Shown in pieces: positions 10,311 to 22,469 of a stretch of DNA of 64,000 nucleotides. This DNA comes from Symsagittifera roscoffensis (lineage: Eukaryota > Xenacoelomorpha > Acoela > Convolutidae): assembly GCF_963678635.1 (NCBI RefSeq), contig NC_087071.1:26209378-26273377 (forward strand), written 5' to 3'. The notes under the pieces were generated by a model. The model saw only the letters and a list, made by a program, of their open reading frames with translations, had not been told where the DNA came from and did no database searches. The first letter of the stretch is position 1. Each line of letters opens with the position of its first letter. The position numbers were made by a program, and so were the translations under genes.

Positions 10311-13300
10311 TTGGCCTCATAACGGATGTCACGGTTTTATTCGGTAGGGCTGAGCGGATCAACTCGATCACAATTGAAAGTTATATTACATCAAAGTTGA
10401 TGAATATGCAAAGTTTTTTTATCATTATGGCCATTTCGAAAAAAAAAAATTCTTGGGTTCGGTGAAAGCGATTATTACAAAATTTGGTAACCAAAATTTA
10501 GTTTTCTCGAGGATGGGGTTGCGCGAGTATTTATTAGGTATTTAATGTTATGATTAGTTTCTACATATGCTTGTTTCGTAGAAAAAACTACAGATGGTTA
10601 TAAGCCGTTCTTCAGTGGAGAGATTTATGTGGAGAGATAAAGTGGGGTTGTGAATTATATTTTAATCAGAGCCAGAAGGAAAATTTTTTTCTTATTGAAA
10701 ACTGGAGCTGTAGGTGCGCATGGTTAATGCAGTGTGTGTAGTCAAAAAAATTCGAAGTAATTTAATATTTACATGTAGATAAAAAATGTTGGATGGCGCC
10801 TGTTGAACGAATTCTGTCAATATGGGAAGATAGTTTGTAGACTCAGAAAAAGTCAAACTATGCTGGTTATATGCTAGTAAAACCAGCAGTTGTTACCAGG
10901 AAAAATTTAATAGAAGTATTTGAGAAATGAACTTTGAGAGCGAAATGAGTTGATCAATATGAATTTTTAAAAAATCACTAAATGAATGCAAAAAACTAAA
11001 TTTTGGTAATATTATACATTTTCTTATCCATATAAAACGATTCGTCAACCAGTATTCGGAAGTGAAAAAGTACTCTCCGAGAAATGTTCATTTTGAACGG
11101 AATCGAATATCAAATTTGAAGTACAGTTAGGGGGAGATTCTAAGGGGGGACACACAATTTCACAATAGGGGGGTGGATTGTACTGTTGATCCTAATTATT
11201 CTGCCGTTTTCTTCATGAATCAGAATTAAAAAAAATTATTATAGGATTTGAATATTGATTACCTTCATTAGTAAAATTGGTTTCTGTAAATTAATATTGT
11301 AGACGAATTGATCAATAAAACCGAGAACAAATCAATACTTTCTGCTGGTCAAGATAAAACCAAGTCCGAAAAATTATTTCGAGTAGATTGCGCTTCGAGT
11401 AGATTGCAAGCAAATCAAACAGAAAAATTTTTCGTATTCGATCCAAAAAGCACAACGCTTTATTCAAAGAAATGTCCGAAAGTTGATCTGTTTTTATCAC
11501 AAGTCTTTTTATCACAAATGGCTTGATTGATTTCTAAAAAACTCTTGAACGACTTGAAAAACGACTTGAAATTAAATCAGGTCTGCCTTTATTTTGGTGA
11601 AAAAGGTCTTTTAAAGACATAAATGTTATGTTTGTTTCTTAAAAACCCTCAAAACTGTCGCAAGAACGTCGCATGTAATCACTGCCTATAAAAAGACTTG
11701 AATTTAAACCATGCCTCTTTATTTTGTTGAAAGTAACAAAATGAACATGTGTTTTACCGTTATTTTGTCAAAAATTTTAGCAGTTTATTTTGTCATATGG
11801 TAGAAATTTGATATATAGATTTCGTTATATGTTGTTTTAACAGGATCATGAAAATTTTGTGTTAGCCCAAGCTTTTGTAGGCCACAGAACATCAAAAAAT
11901 AGTGAGTTAAATTTCTCTCGAAGGTCCGAGTGTACCGTCTGTTTATGGGGACAAAAATACGGGGTATACGGGGTACCATCCTGATTATTAAAAATCGAAG
12001 GTCCTAAAGGAGTACAAGCTGTATCGTGCTCAGGCTATTTTTTTCAAATGATTGAGGGGGTTGAAATATGGTTTTTCTTTCATATAAGTTTCATGGCTTT
12101 TCTTTATAAAATTATTTTGCTGGTCAAAAACGAATTAGAACGGAAAAAAATGTTTGGAGATTAGTTCAAGTTTATCAGACAAAATTTTTTTTGCTGTTAT
12201 ACTCCAAATTTGGACTTTGTAATTGCTAAAAGTCTGTTCAAGACATAATTGCTATAATTGATTTCGAAAAAAAAAATCCGTCGCAAGCAGCTCTTGCATA
12301 TAAAAACGACTGGAAACCAAAACAATTTTGCAGTCACACTCCTCAGGCTAAATTCTGATTTTTTCAATTAAAAGTAACAAAAAGCGCACTTGTTTAACTG
12401 TTGAATTGACGCTTGACAGGCGCGGCACTTCGTTTCTTACAATTCATCATAGGTTGTTTTAACATGATCATACAAGTCATGTGTTTTCTCTTGAATTAAA
12501 ATTAACCGTGTAAGTTTCGATGGGAGAAGAATTGAGATAGAAAAGTTTTGCCATGCAAAGCTTTAGTAACTGTAGTGTTTTATACAGATCAGACCCGAAT
12601 CCAAGAAGATCGCAACTCAAAAAAAATATATTTAATATTAATGGATTAACGCGTTAGAAAACAAAACAAGCAGATTCCTAAAGATTTGCTGAGTCTTCGA
12701 AGAATGATTTTGTTTTTATCAGATTTGGAAAAACTGTGTAGTTTTCTGAATGCGAACATCGAAATCAGTCGTTTTTTATCTATCGAGGCAGGCATGATAA
12801 AATTGCCAATAAAGGTAATTCTTTAACGAGTATTGATTTTTCAATTAAACTTTTTAAACAAAATTTTCACCTGTAGATCCAGACAGATTATTCCGAGTAA
12901 ATCACTTCACTCAGTAAAAAAATTACATGAAAATCATTGTAAATTTACTTTCACACTAATGAATTAATAAATTACGAGCGCCAAATTTGAAATTTCAATT
13001 GAAACATAATCCATTAGGACTTTAGGTTTTTTGAGAATTTGAAAAAAAGATAATCAATTTTGAAATCAATTAGAATAAATTATAATTGATTTCAAAATAG
13101 GGTAACGTCCGAAATGTATGATTTTACAAAAACGTATTTGGTCGAAATAAATCGACAATGTGGAAAAGGCTCTGCTTTGTTATGTAGGTCAAAAAAGTAG
13201 GTTCTTGTCGCTATTTGGCAGCATGTAAGGCTAGCAGCTTTCAACAAAAAGACCCATTACCCAATCTCATTGTAGATAAGACTTCATTTCGACCACTAAT

Positions 13301-16021
13301 ACAAACTCGTCGCTGTTCCTGAAGACGAGTTTATCATAGTGGCTGTCAGTACGGATACAAAAATAACTAATGATTCATATTTGGGGGTCCTAAATAGAGT
13401 GAAAAACGTAAATTTTATTATGCTCATGCTGTTTTTTTGCAGTTTACTAATTCCATTTCCAAAGTTTGTGATAATTAAAAAGTTTCAGGCTCAGATTTTT
13501 AAAAAGAAAAAAAAACATTGCAAAAGTTAACAATTTTTCCCTTTATGTCAGTAAATGGTATTTTATTCAAAATCAGGAAAAGAAACGATGAAAGTGCACA
13601 ACAAACATTGATTTTATTTGATTCAAGCTTATTTTTTTTCACAAAAAGCTAATATAATTTGTAGTTCTTAATCAATATGAAAATTTCTGATACAAAACCT
13701 GCTGAATCTACATAGTAAAAAGAATATCCAATTGAAAATCCATTAAAAAGTAAACGGTTTCGTCAATTTGACGTCAGTTTTGGCATTGATTTGATCTGAA
13801 AAATAAACAACCAGACATCGAAATTACGTTCAAAAGATGAAAATTGCGGAAAAAAATTAAAAATAGCAAAATTTAAAATAGCAACAAAAGTTAAAAACTG
13901 CAAATGTTGTTGAGCATAGTTGGTCCGCGAGTTTCGACTTTTAAGATAATTGATTCGGCTATTTTCGCCCTCGGATGTTTCATGAGGTATTTGAAGTTAG
14001 TTCTTGTAGAGACTTGTGGATGTTTTGACACTTCCGACTAACCTCTGGGATTCAAGTGCTTTTCACTCCTGACAAGAATACTTATAAATTACTGCCAATT
14101 TAGTGTCCCTTTTCTTACAATTTTTGGTTGTTTTCAGGCTGGTGAACACTAAAAACCCTAGTTTTGCCAGAGATCTGTAAAGTTTCCGGATTTTTGATGT
14201 TGTCATATGTTTGACAGTCCTGACTTCCAAAGCACATTTTTTCGTCAGAATTGTCAGAGAGATCAATATTTTTGGTTCTTTATGCACTAGAAATAACGTA
14301 TTAGCTATTTTGTTCAGAAGATCGCCAGAATACCTGTTTTGTACGTAACAAGACAAAAACTCTGTCAAAAGCTGCGGTGAAACCGTGGTAACCAGAGTTT
14401 CATGTGAAAGCTCTTTGGAAAAGTGTTCTAGGGACCGCTTCTTTGAATCTTTGATCGCAATATGATAAGAACGGCATGTAGAGCCCCTTGTTGGTGAGTT
14501 TCACGTACCAAGATGCTGAAAAACTGTAACCCATTCTTCTCAATTTAACTTCCTACAAACCCAACTACCCTCGATTTCTGTTTTGCTCTTACTTTAAATT
14601 TTTTTGCTCTTCTTTATTTCAAAAAGTTTCACCTTTTTACTTAAAAAATGCCCTGTTGTTTTTTTTCAGATTCTTAGCAATGCCTGACCAAGTCAAATTG
14701 ACAAAAACGGTTGCCTAATTTTTAGTTGATTCTTAATTGGATATTTTTTTTACTATAAACAATTCAGTTCGAAAATTTTTTAAGTTCGACTAAGAAATTA
14801 GCCTAAATTTGATTACTGACTCTTTCCTGAATGCAAGTCGTTGGTCGTTGATTGGATTGCAAACAAAGTCTTGCAACTCTTTTTTCCTGCAACCTTATTC
14901 TGCGTACTACTTTCATTGAAATGACTAATACTAACTATTCTAAGACTCATTTTAAAATTAACCTTTCGAAAAGAATAAAACTAACCTGCTTATATTCTGG
15001 ACTCAGCATAAGCTTAACAGCGAAATAACCACAGAAGAATAAGTTTTAATTTGTTTAATTAGATTTGGTTAATTTAGATTAAGCAATTTTTTACACCGTT
15101 ACGCGAATCAAAAACTCTTACATTACAACTAGTAAGAGCGGATAAACAAAAAGATGAATTGTAACCAGATAATCAACCAATTTTAAATTTTTTATCTTTA
15201 AACAAACTGCTACTTGACAACTTAAAACGATTAAAGTTAATCTCAATTGAAATAAATACAGATACATAATTAAAAACTGTTTTCTGATAGGTAATTCCAA
15301 TTTACATGAACTCATTTCCTCATAATTGTTAGTGTCTTGATCCTCGTGCTTTTTGCTTTTCCAGGGTCTCGCCTCGATAAGCCCCAGTGCTCGTTCGGAA
15401 TCCTCGTAAAATAATTGCTTTATGCGTATATTTTCTCACTATACAATTTAAATTTTAAATTTAACCAAAAGCAAGCTATTTTTTTTTCGAGCAAAAACAT
15501 TTCCATTAAAATTGCAAATGCCAAGCAAACATTATATGGCGTGAGCAGATATTAAATGGCATATAACTTTTTAAATATAAGCGTCTTTTGAAGAGGTTCA
15601 AAGGTGCAACAGTTTTTGAGATGTTCAAATCAGATTTATTCGAATCAGATATTCAACACTGACGTTAATTTTTTGGTCCTTAGAACAGTTTACTTTAATC
15701 TTGGCGCTCTATTTTTTGTTTCCTTGAGATAATTAATTTGATGATCACATATTGAAAACGTTGATCATGTTTTCCCTGCAATGATTAAGAACTTCGATAA
15801 ATAACCCTCAACGGTTGGGCGACTAAAGCGGCTCTTACTAAAACTTTAAGATTTATTTTGAGCAGATAAAGAGTAAGCAAGTTTAAAAAAGCCACGTAAG
15901 CTGCTCGGATCTTGTTTTGAAGAATATAATTGCTCACTTTTGGCTGCTCTTTTTTTGACCGTTGAGCATAGAAAACTTTCATAAAAACATAACAAAAAAA
16001 TCAAAAACTGTCGACATCATT
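10311..16021. other. long non-genic stretch
   Basis: Both strands were read. The open frames (for example 11,308-11,526, 13,339-13,530, 14,063-14,368 minus, 15,785-15,982 minus) are short, AT-driven and have no recognisable motifs. Copies 2 and 3 of dispersed repeat family 1 lie at 11,250-11,760 and 12,150-12,440. Nothing else could be supported. Confidence 0.45.
11250..11760. repeat. dispersed repeat family 1, copy 2
   Basis: Collinear with 2,060-2,420, sharing the words gattaccttcatt, caagtccgaaaa, aatgtccgaaa and gtcgcaagaacgtcgca. It holds an internal duplication of cgagtagattgc. A related fragment follows at 12,150-12,440 (ccgtcgcaagcagctc, tataaaaacgactgg). Confidence 0.55.
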
Positions 16022-16024
16022 TTA

Positions 16025-16365
16025 ATCACCAGCGGATTTACAAAGAGGGCGTGGGGGGTTGGGCGGTCGCCTCCTCCCTTCTGGGATTCGACCCGCTACC
16101 GACCCAAAGGAACCCCTTTTGTACTAGTTTGAGAAATCCGTTTTTGGCTCACTGACCCTAAAAATTTTCAAAACGCGCCTTCGGCTTCAAATTTCCTAAT
16201 TTTGAGGGCAGAGCGCGCGCTGAAAAAACGCAATTTTTTGACCAAAATTTTCCAAAAAGTGCCCAAAAACGCCTTTCAAAGTTTTTTCAAAAATTTGCCT
16301 GCGGTATAGAAAATTTGGTAAAAATTGGGTCTTTATAGTTATTTGGGAAAGCTTAGAAAGTCAAC
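16025..16365. mobile_element. decayed copy of the hAT-type MITE
   Basis: Collinear with 7,053-7,430: ccagcggattta, ggcggtcgcct, gggattcgacc, gacccaaagg, tttttggc with gaccctaaaaattttc, a gagcgcgcgc block, and aaaaatttgcctgcgg. The 5' end is degraded (CCAGCGGATTTAC) and the 3' terminal repeat is missing, so no target duplication can be read. Confidence 0.8.
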
Positions 16366-17079
16366 CTTTGATTTCAATCATTGATGAAACAGTTACGAAC
16401 GTGTGATACGCTTAGTTTCGCATCGCACTTAATTAAAATTGTTTCTCTGAGAAATTTTGATGCACTGAACATAAAAAAGTCAATCAACCTGCTGATCACT
16501 CGTCCTCAAACAACGGGGTTTGAAAATTGCTAACCTTGACATTTGGTGGTCCCAAATTCAGACTTGACAAAAAACTTTGAGTTCTTTTTTTGAGAATAAT
16601 TTTTCAAATATTTTTTTTTAGTTTTTTTTTGTTCCATCTAAAAGGTATTAATGCATTGAACGCAAGAAAATCTATTCTCACTTTTCTCAGTTTTGCTAAT
16701 TAAGAATGTTTTTGCGATTTTTGAAATGTTCATGCACGACTATTTTGAGTGTGACTTGTATATTGAAAATGCAACCCCCTGTTGACCATCCTACCAGCCT
16801 TTTTTCAAGATTTGGTTGAAAAAAAACAGAAGGTCAGCATTGCGAGCAAAAAGCTCCGGACCGAATAATTTTTTTTCAATAAATCTCTCATTTATAAATA
16901 ATTACTGATTCGCATTTATTTCGTAGTCATTAAAAACTAATTTAGCGAGTCATGTCATAAAGCTTCGAATGTAATGGATATATTGACAGACAACAACTTC
17001 AACTGTTGAAGTTAGCGAAAACTATTTATAAAAGTTATGCAGTTACTTCAGTAAAGTATTTCGGCGAGTTTTTAAATTT
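16366..17079. other. non-genic stretch before LTR copy A
   Basis: AT-rich sequence with no gene or repeat I can support. The last four bases (17,076-17,079, attt) are one half of the target duplication of LTR element copy A. Confidence 0.45.
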
Positions 17080-17488
17080 TGAGTTATGTCCTGTAGGTTA
17101 ACTCATAGAGTAATTTCGGATAGGGTACACCGTCTGCTCGTCCCGCTATCTTATTTGCGGCCGGATAGATTCGTGCAACTTCTTAGTCTAATACCGATCC
17201 TAATCTTACTCTTATATCTACTAGTCTCAGGGTGTTTAACTAGTTTCTGCTAGGCTCAATAGATCTAGAGTATACTGGCTTATTGCGACTGCTGAAGTTC
17301 TCTTGGAGAGGTAACTAATTTCTAAGTTAAATTCAAATCTCTCTGGTGCTGAAATTACAAGTAATTTCAGCACTTAAAAATAAGTGGGTTGTTAGTTAGA
17401 TGGAATATGATTGGTTAATATTAAATATTTTACAGTGGTGAAATATCTAATTTATCCAATAATTAAATGTAGTTTAGATCAGGTTCCA
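17080..17488 (-). repeat. 3' LTR of copy A
   Basis: In element sense it starts TGGAACCTGATC and ends ACATAACTCA, the usual TG...CA ends. It matches 31,214-31,608 and 56,917-57,326. It contains the 13-bp inverted repeat gtgctgaaattac/gtaatttcagcac. Compared with the partner LTR it has scattered substitutions and keeps a short stretch (about 14 bp around accgtctgctcg) that the other has lost. Confidence 0.95.
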
Positions 17489-19063
17489 CCCATCCGGGGT
17501 TTTTTAGAACTATCTTTCTTTCTGTAATTGAAGGATGGATGATGAACGTTGGTATTTGGCGAACATCATTTTCTTATCCGGTTCCTCTTGAAGAAGAACG
17601 TTCCACGACGTTGGAATCAGGGATAGGAAGTTGTTACTTTGTCATTCGACAACGACTGTGATCCCCAATGAAATCAATCCGATTTCAAAATGGTTTGCTA
17701 TGTCAGATTTTTCTGTATAAGTAGAGAACTGTTTTGTGTGCAGCCTCGTCTGGGAATGGCGTGAAAATCGTGTTTGGAAGGGATGCCTTGTAACTCGGAT
17801 CTGTACGTATACTTGAACATCGAGGTGGTCATTGGTCTAGTTCAATGAAGTCCTTTTCTGCGAAGTCAAGTCGTACTCTAAATCCTTTTGAAGGTGATTG
17901 TGGACGGCATGTCGGTTGTATTTAGCCATTCTTTTGTTTGAGTGAGATGGGATCGTCTAGTCTTTGGATGTTCGTCTTTGTTGTTGTGTATGATCTATAT
18001 ACTGCATAGTATGATTTACATTTTATAAATTTTCGTTAATTTGGTTTTTAATCATGTTCTTAGTTAGTTGTTTTCACGAAAGCGTTTTATTTTAGTTCAC
18101 TTATTTTGAAGAGTTACTCACCCTTGAGTACCTCTTATTAAAAATTGAAGTGTGGTCACAAAGCGTGGGTGTAGCGCGGTGGGTTAGGCCGGCTATAAGC
18201 ATGCTCAGGACGTCCTTCTCTGGTGGGTTAGGCCAGGAGTGGGAGTATGATTGCATGCTGTTTCTTTGAGAGGTCCTGTTATGTGATAACATTTTATGTT
18301 GTTTTTTTTCTGGACTTTCTTATGTTATTTTGGTTGTCTCCTTTTTTCAAAAATCAAATTGTTTTTGGTTTGGTTTTGTCTTGCGACTTTTTGTGTTTTA
18401 TTATTTCTTTCTTAGACTTTATAATAGTCTTCAAAAGAATAAATTATCCAATTTTAAGCTGGGTTAATCCGGTTTGGGTACCGTTGGTTTTCTTGTCTTA
18501 GTCATGCTATTATTTTATGATTTGTGGTGTTTAGTAAGTTGCGTTGGTTAGTTTGATTTAGTATATAATTCCTTTCCAACCGGGTTAAAGGAAAGTTTGA
18601 AACTTGTTATTGCTTGTTAGAGTTGTTGTTAGTGAAAACTTGAAACTTAAAATCATTATTTAAACAATTCTTCGTGGGCGAGCTGTGCGAGTTTGGATAG
18701 ATTTCTTGTGCGAATGAATGAAAATTTTGAAAAGGTTAGTACTGCTTTCTCATTTTATGAATTTATTGCATTGAAATTGAATTTTACTGCTTTTGGGGAA
18801 GTTTAAAATTATAAATGTTCATCGTATTTAATTTTACTGCTTCGTGGGGAAATAATTTATAAATAAAAATACTACATTGGGTATGAATTTTACTACATTA
18901 TTTAGTGCTAAAGATTAAGGAGTTTGAATAGAATTTAACAAGTTTGTATTTTTATTTGTCTTTTTCAGTTTTATAGATGATTGTGGCATGAAGACTAAAA
19001 AAATAAATAAAACATTGCTAGAAAATGGTTAGTACAAATTTGAATTTATTAGTTAAAATTATT
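17489..19063 (-). other. 3' untranslated region of copy A
   Basis: About 1.6 kb between the last ORF and the 3' LTR. In element sense the bases just before the LTR read aaaaaaccccggatggg, a short purine-rich run that may serve as polypurine tract although two or more pyrimidine interruptions make it a poor one. A gtgggttaggcc word is repeated at 18,177 and 18,222. No protein similarity was seen in any frame. Confidence 0.5.
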
Positions 19064-20829
19064 TTAATTCATATTTACCTTGATCATCTGGAAAAAAACC
19101 GTGGGGAAGATGTCGTGAATCAAGTCTGATGTTGTTAGTAATTTAGCTAGTATGCGTATGACATTTTTAGTTTGTAGCAGTGGCCAAAGCAATTGAAGTG
19201 CTTTGATGGTATTTAGTTCTTCTGTGCCTACTGCGAAATCATGAGGTGTGTTTTGGATTAGATTATAGATTTTATGATTATATTTAGAATTATGAATAAA
19301 TTCTACTATGGGGAGTTCGATAGGTTGTATGAATTCATGCGGGACAGAAAATATACATCTGGGTAACTGGGTCATAGTTGCGAAGGATGCCGTGGAGGTA
19401 AGTATTTTTAATGCAATATGTGAAATTAAGAAAAAATGGCGACGTGTATTTTGAGTTAATAAACTGAAAACGATGGTGGGGTTGTCTTGATGGAGTGTGT
19501 AAATCAAAATGATTTTGTATAAAACGATAATATGTGTAAGTGTGCGTTCGATTAGTGCGTAACATTATATCGTGGGAACAGTGCAAATCGCAATCCTGTG
19601 GTGAAAGAAAGTGAAAGCTTAGTGAAAATAACTGAAATTTATCATAGAAGCTTTCATATGCTTGTATGTCAACTAGTGCTTTTGAAATTGTATGCTCATG
19701 CTTTTTATCAAAAATATTAAGCGTAAATAAGTATGATGATTTCATAAAAATTTTTTCGATTAGTTGCGCGTTTGCAAAGCGATCTTCGTCTAAAAATTGA
19801 TCTTGGTTAGGACGGATGATATTATGGTCGTAGTATTCGATTAAAAAATCGTTAACTCGGGGTGCGGTGAATGTTTTTAATAATTTTTTATATCCAACGT
19901 AAGTAAATTGTCGAGGTGTTAATGATGTGGTGAGTCTATATAGTATATTTTTGTTTTTCTCGATATTTTCAGTTGTGTTAGCTAGTGGTAAACAAAGGGG
20001 GTTAGTATAATTGTAATAAGCTAACCAATGAAGTGTTTGCATTAAAACGTGCTCATCAACAAAATTTCGTGTTTCGTTAAGGTAGGGGTATTTAAGGTAT
20101 ATTGCGGAAATGAGGGTAGGGTGATTTCAAGAAAATTTTTGTGTTGGTGTGTTCTGGGTGGTTAATATATTCTCGGGCTGTTCCGGGTTTAGTTGGAAAT
20201 GGGTGATTTGGGAATTTTCGTTTAAAAGTGCGGTAAGCTCGGTTAGTGCTGGTAGGTGTTTCGGTGGATGTGGATGATTGAGCTAATGATGGAGTGTAAG
20301 CTGAAGAGGGTGTAGCATTTGGTGGATTTGATGATGTTACTGTTGATGATAGTTGATGTATTGCAAGTGTGGGGGTGTGTTAGTTGTTGTTGTAATGTAA
20401 TAAACTTGTCGAGTTCTTCGGAAATTTGGATGGTTTCTGGTGAGTTATTATGTGATCTGTCGGAATTAAATGGAGAATAGGTTGGGGTTTCTTGGGAAGC
20501 GTAAGAAGGAGTGGAAAGGGAAGGGAGTGGATGACTGGATTGGATGGGTCGAAAGGGGGGTTTCGAAAAAACTGAGGAATTAGTCTGGGTATGGGTAGAG
20601 GGAGATGGTTCGGGGTCTGCGAATTCGTCGGGAGTTTCTACATTGGAGTTATTAAAATGTGAGATAGTATGAAAAACTGAAATATAGTATCAGTATTTGT
20701 GCTTGATAGTATAATAATAATTGGAGAATCGGATGGCGGGAAAGCAAAAAGTGAGATAATTGGGATATGAGTTTGGAGGTTGGCTGGGTGGGAATTTGAG
20801 CGATGGAGGGATCCAAGTTGTCGGCTCAT
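19064..20829 (-). pseudogene. unknown accessory ORF before the 3' LTR
   Basis: In element sense this begins with a Pro/Ser/Thr-rich region (about 20,640-20,150, including NVETPDEFADPEPSPSTHTQ) and passes into a folded-looking C-terminal part. The latter is open from 20,042 to 19,335 (MQTLHWLAYYNYTNP) and continues one frame over from about 19,340 to 19,064 (HEFIQPIELPIVEFIHN). At least three frameshifts are needed to read it as one protein of roughly 580 residues. The C-terminal part has aromatic-rich helices and a few Cys but no motif I recognise. It may be an accessory protein or the remnant of a captured host or viral gene. Copy B does not reach this region inside the window, so conservation cannot be checked here. 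Confidence 0.5.
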
Positions 20830-20835
20830 CTTGGG

Positions 20836-22429
20836 CTAAAAAAAATGATCATTTTGAGACTGAAAAGTGGTGGTGTGAGGTTGTTCGATAATTTTCTCAT
20901 ATTTGTTATCATTTTGTGAACGATGTGTCATTATGTGTTGGATGGGACTTTGTGTTGTATTTGGTCTAAAAGTTGGATTATTTGTGATTGCTAAGTTTCG
21001 AAAATTTCGGGGGACTAATGATAATGGACGGTTTTGTGGTAGGGGTGGTATCTGTGGTGCAGTAGGTGTTGTATCTACATTATTATGTTCTTCGTCGAAT
21101 GTGTTTTGTCTTGTGGATATTTTCGTATTATATTCTTTTATTTGTGCAGCTAAAAGTATTTTTTTGATTGATGATAAAAAAATTCCAAAAAATCCTGCAA
21201 ATAGTATACGTGCTACACTTGCTTGGCGGCTTAATTGTGTGTGTGTATAGCACATGTGTTACAGATTCCTTTTAACAGCGAGAAAAGAAATCCTACAAAA
21301 TTAAACTTAGTTAAAAAAAGATAGTTAATTTTTCTAAGATGTAATAGGGCCATCCTAGAAAGGCGAGAAATTCGTTTTTAAGGTGACAAAACTGAAAATA
21401 TTTATGGGTGAATTATCTTGTGGTCTGTATTTTTCACCGTTTAAATATATATAATCTTTAAAATCCTTAAAATATCCGCTGTAGTCTTGTGTATAAATGT
21501 TTGCAAATCCTGCGGTTTCGGCAAGTTTTCTTAAGTTCTGGTCGATTGATTGTCTTTGTATTGTGTCCATTTGTGTTAGTAATTCTTGAAACTGTTGTGT
21601 TCTATATGTGGTGTTGTATATCAGATTTAGAATATATTCCTATTGATTGTAGATCAATATTTGGGTTACGAGCGATAGCTCTGATGCTTTCGGGTGAAAA
21701 CTTTTTGAGTGGTTGCATTAATGTAGGATACGGTGTAAGTAGGTAGTATTTATCTTCATCAGGGTTTAGTTGTACGACATTGTGGCTATTTTCTGATCCA
21801 CATGGGACTGCGGTATCCCAAAAATATGTTCGTCTTGAAAGTGTGTCGACAAAAAGTACTTTATTTTTGTAGAATATGGGGATTCTTTTATAACAACGTT
21901 TATCTTCAAAAACATATAATGGTGATACTTTTTTGGTGCAAGTGTGAAACCATAAAATGTTTCCTTCGTAATCAAGAAAATTTGATCTGTTTCCTGATAA
22001 TAAAGATCCTGCGTAAGGTACTTTTAGTACTGCTAATGCGAGTGATTGTAGGATTTGTGTTCTTTCTAATTCGCATATGTAAAATGATTCGTGATCAAGT
22101 CGGTTCTTATTTCCGTTGGAAACTTGTGAACAATGTACTTTCTTTTCGGAAAATGTTGCTGTAAGTTTATATCCTGTGACTGTTGTTGCTCGGGCTTTTG
22201 AATACAATGTTGCTATTTCATCTGTAGTTTCTATAGCTTGTGGTTCTGTTTCGCATTGTGTTACTTGATTTATTGCATATTTGTATAGTGTTTTTTGTTC
22301 GTTTTCTTCACAATCATAGTATGTTACTAATAAATCCTGAGGTCCTCTGCAACGAGATGCTTTCGTGTATTTTTCGGAAAATATTAGAAAAAGGATGTGT
22401 TGAAATGTTAATATTTTTAGAATATACAT
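20836..22429 (-). pseudogene. envelope glycoprotein-like gene, frameshifted
   Basis: In element sense the ORF opens at 22,429 with a hydrophobic N-terminus ending before a Cys (likely signal peptide). An ectodomain with about nine spaced Cys is open to 21,602. It continues, after single-base frame changes near 21,600 and 21,330, through a helical segment (21,570-21,355) into a C-terminal part (21,255-20,836) with a membrane span near its start and a Pro/Asn-rich tail of about 100 residues. Position after integrase, signal peptide, Cys-rich ectodomain, single C-terminal anchor and cytoplasmic tail are what retroviral-type envelope genes show. The spacing of Cys and aromatic residues in the ectodomain (a CYxRIP-like block, then a W-D-T-A-V-P-C block, then a YYLLTP block) reminds me of glycoproteins of the chuvirus group, which invertebrate LTR elements are known to have captured; that is inference. 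It is broken and not expressible as a single protein. Confidence 0.62.
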
Positions 22430-22469
22430 GTGTATGATAATCCGGAGTATGGATTATAAAATGTTATGT

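Noticed and set aside
18247-18501. Hydrophobic 84-codon ORF on the plus strand within copy A
   Set aside because: It is antisense to the element's AT-rich 3' region and its hydrophobicity comes from T-rich codons.
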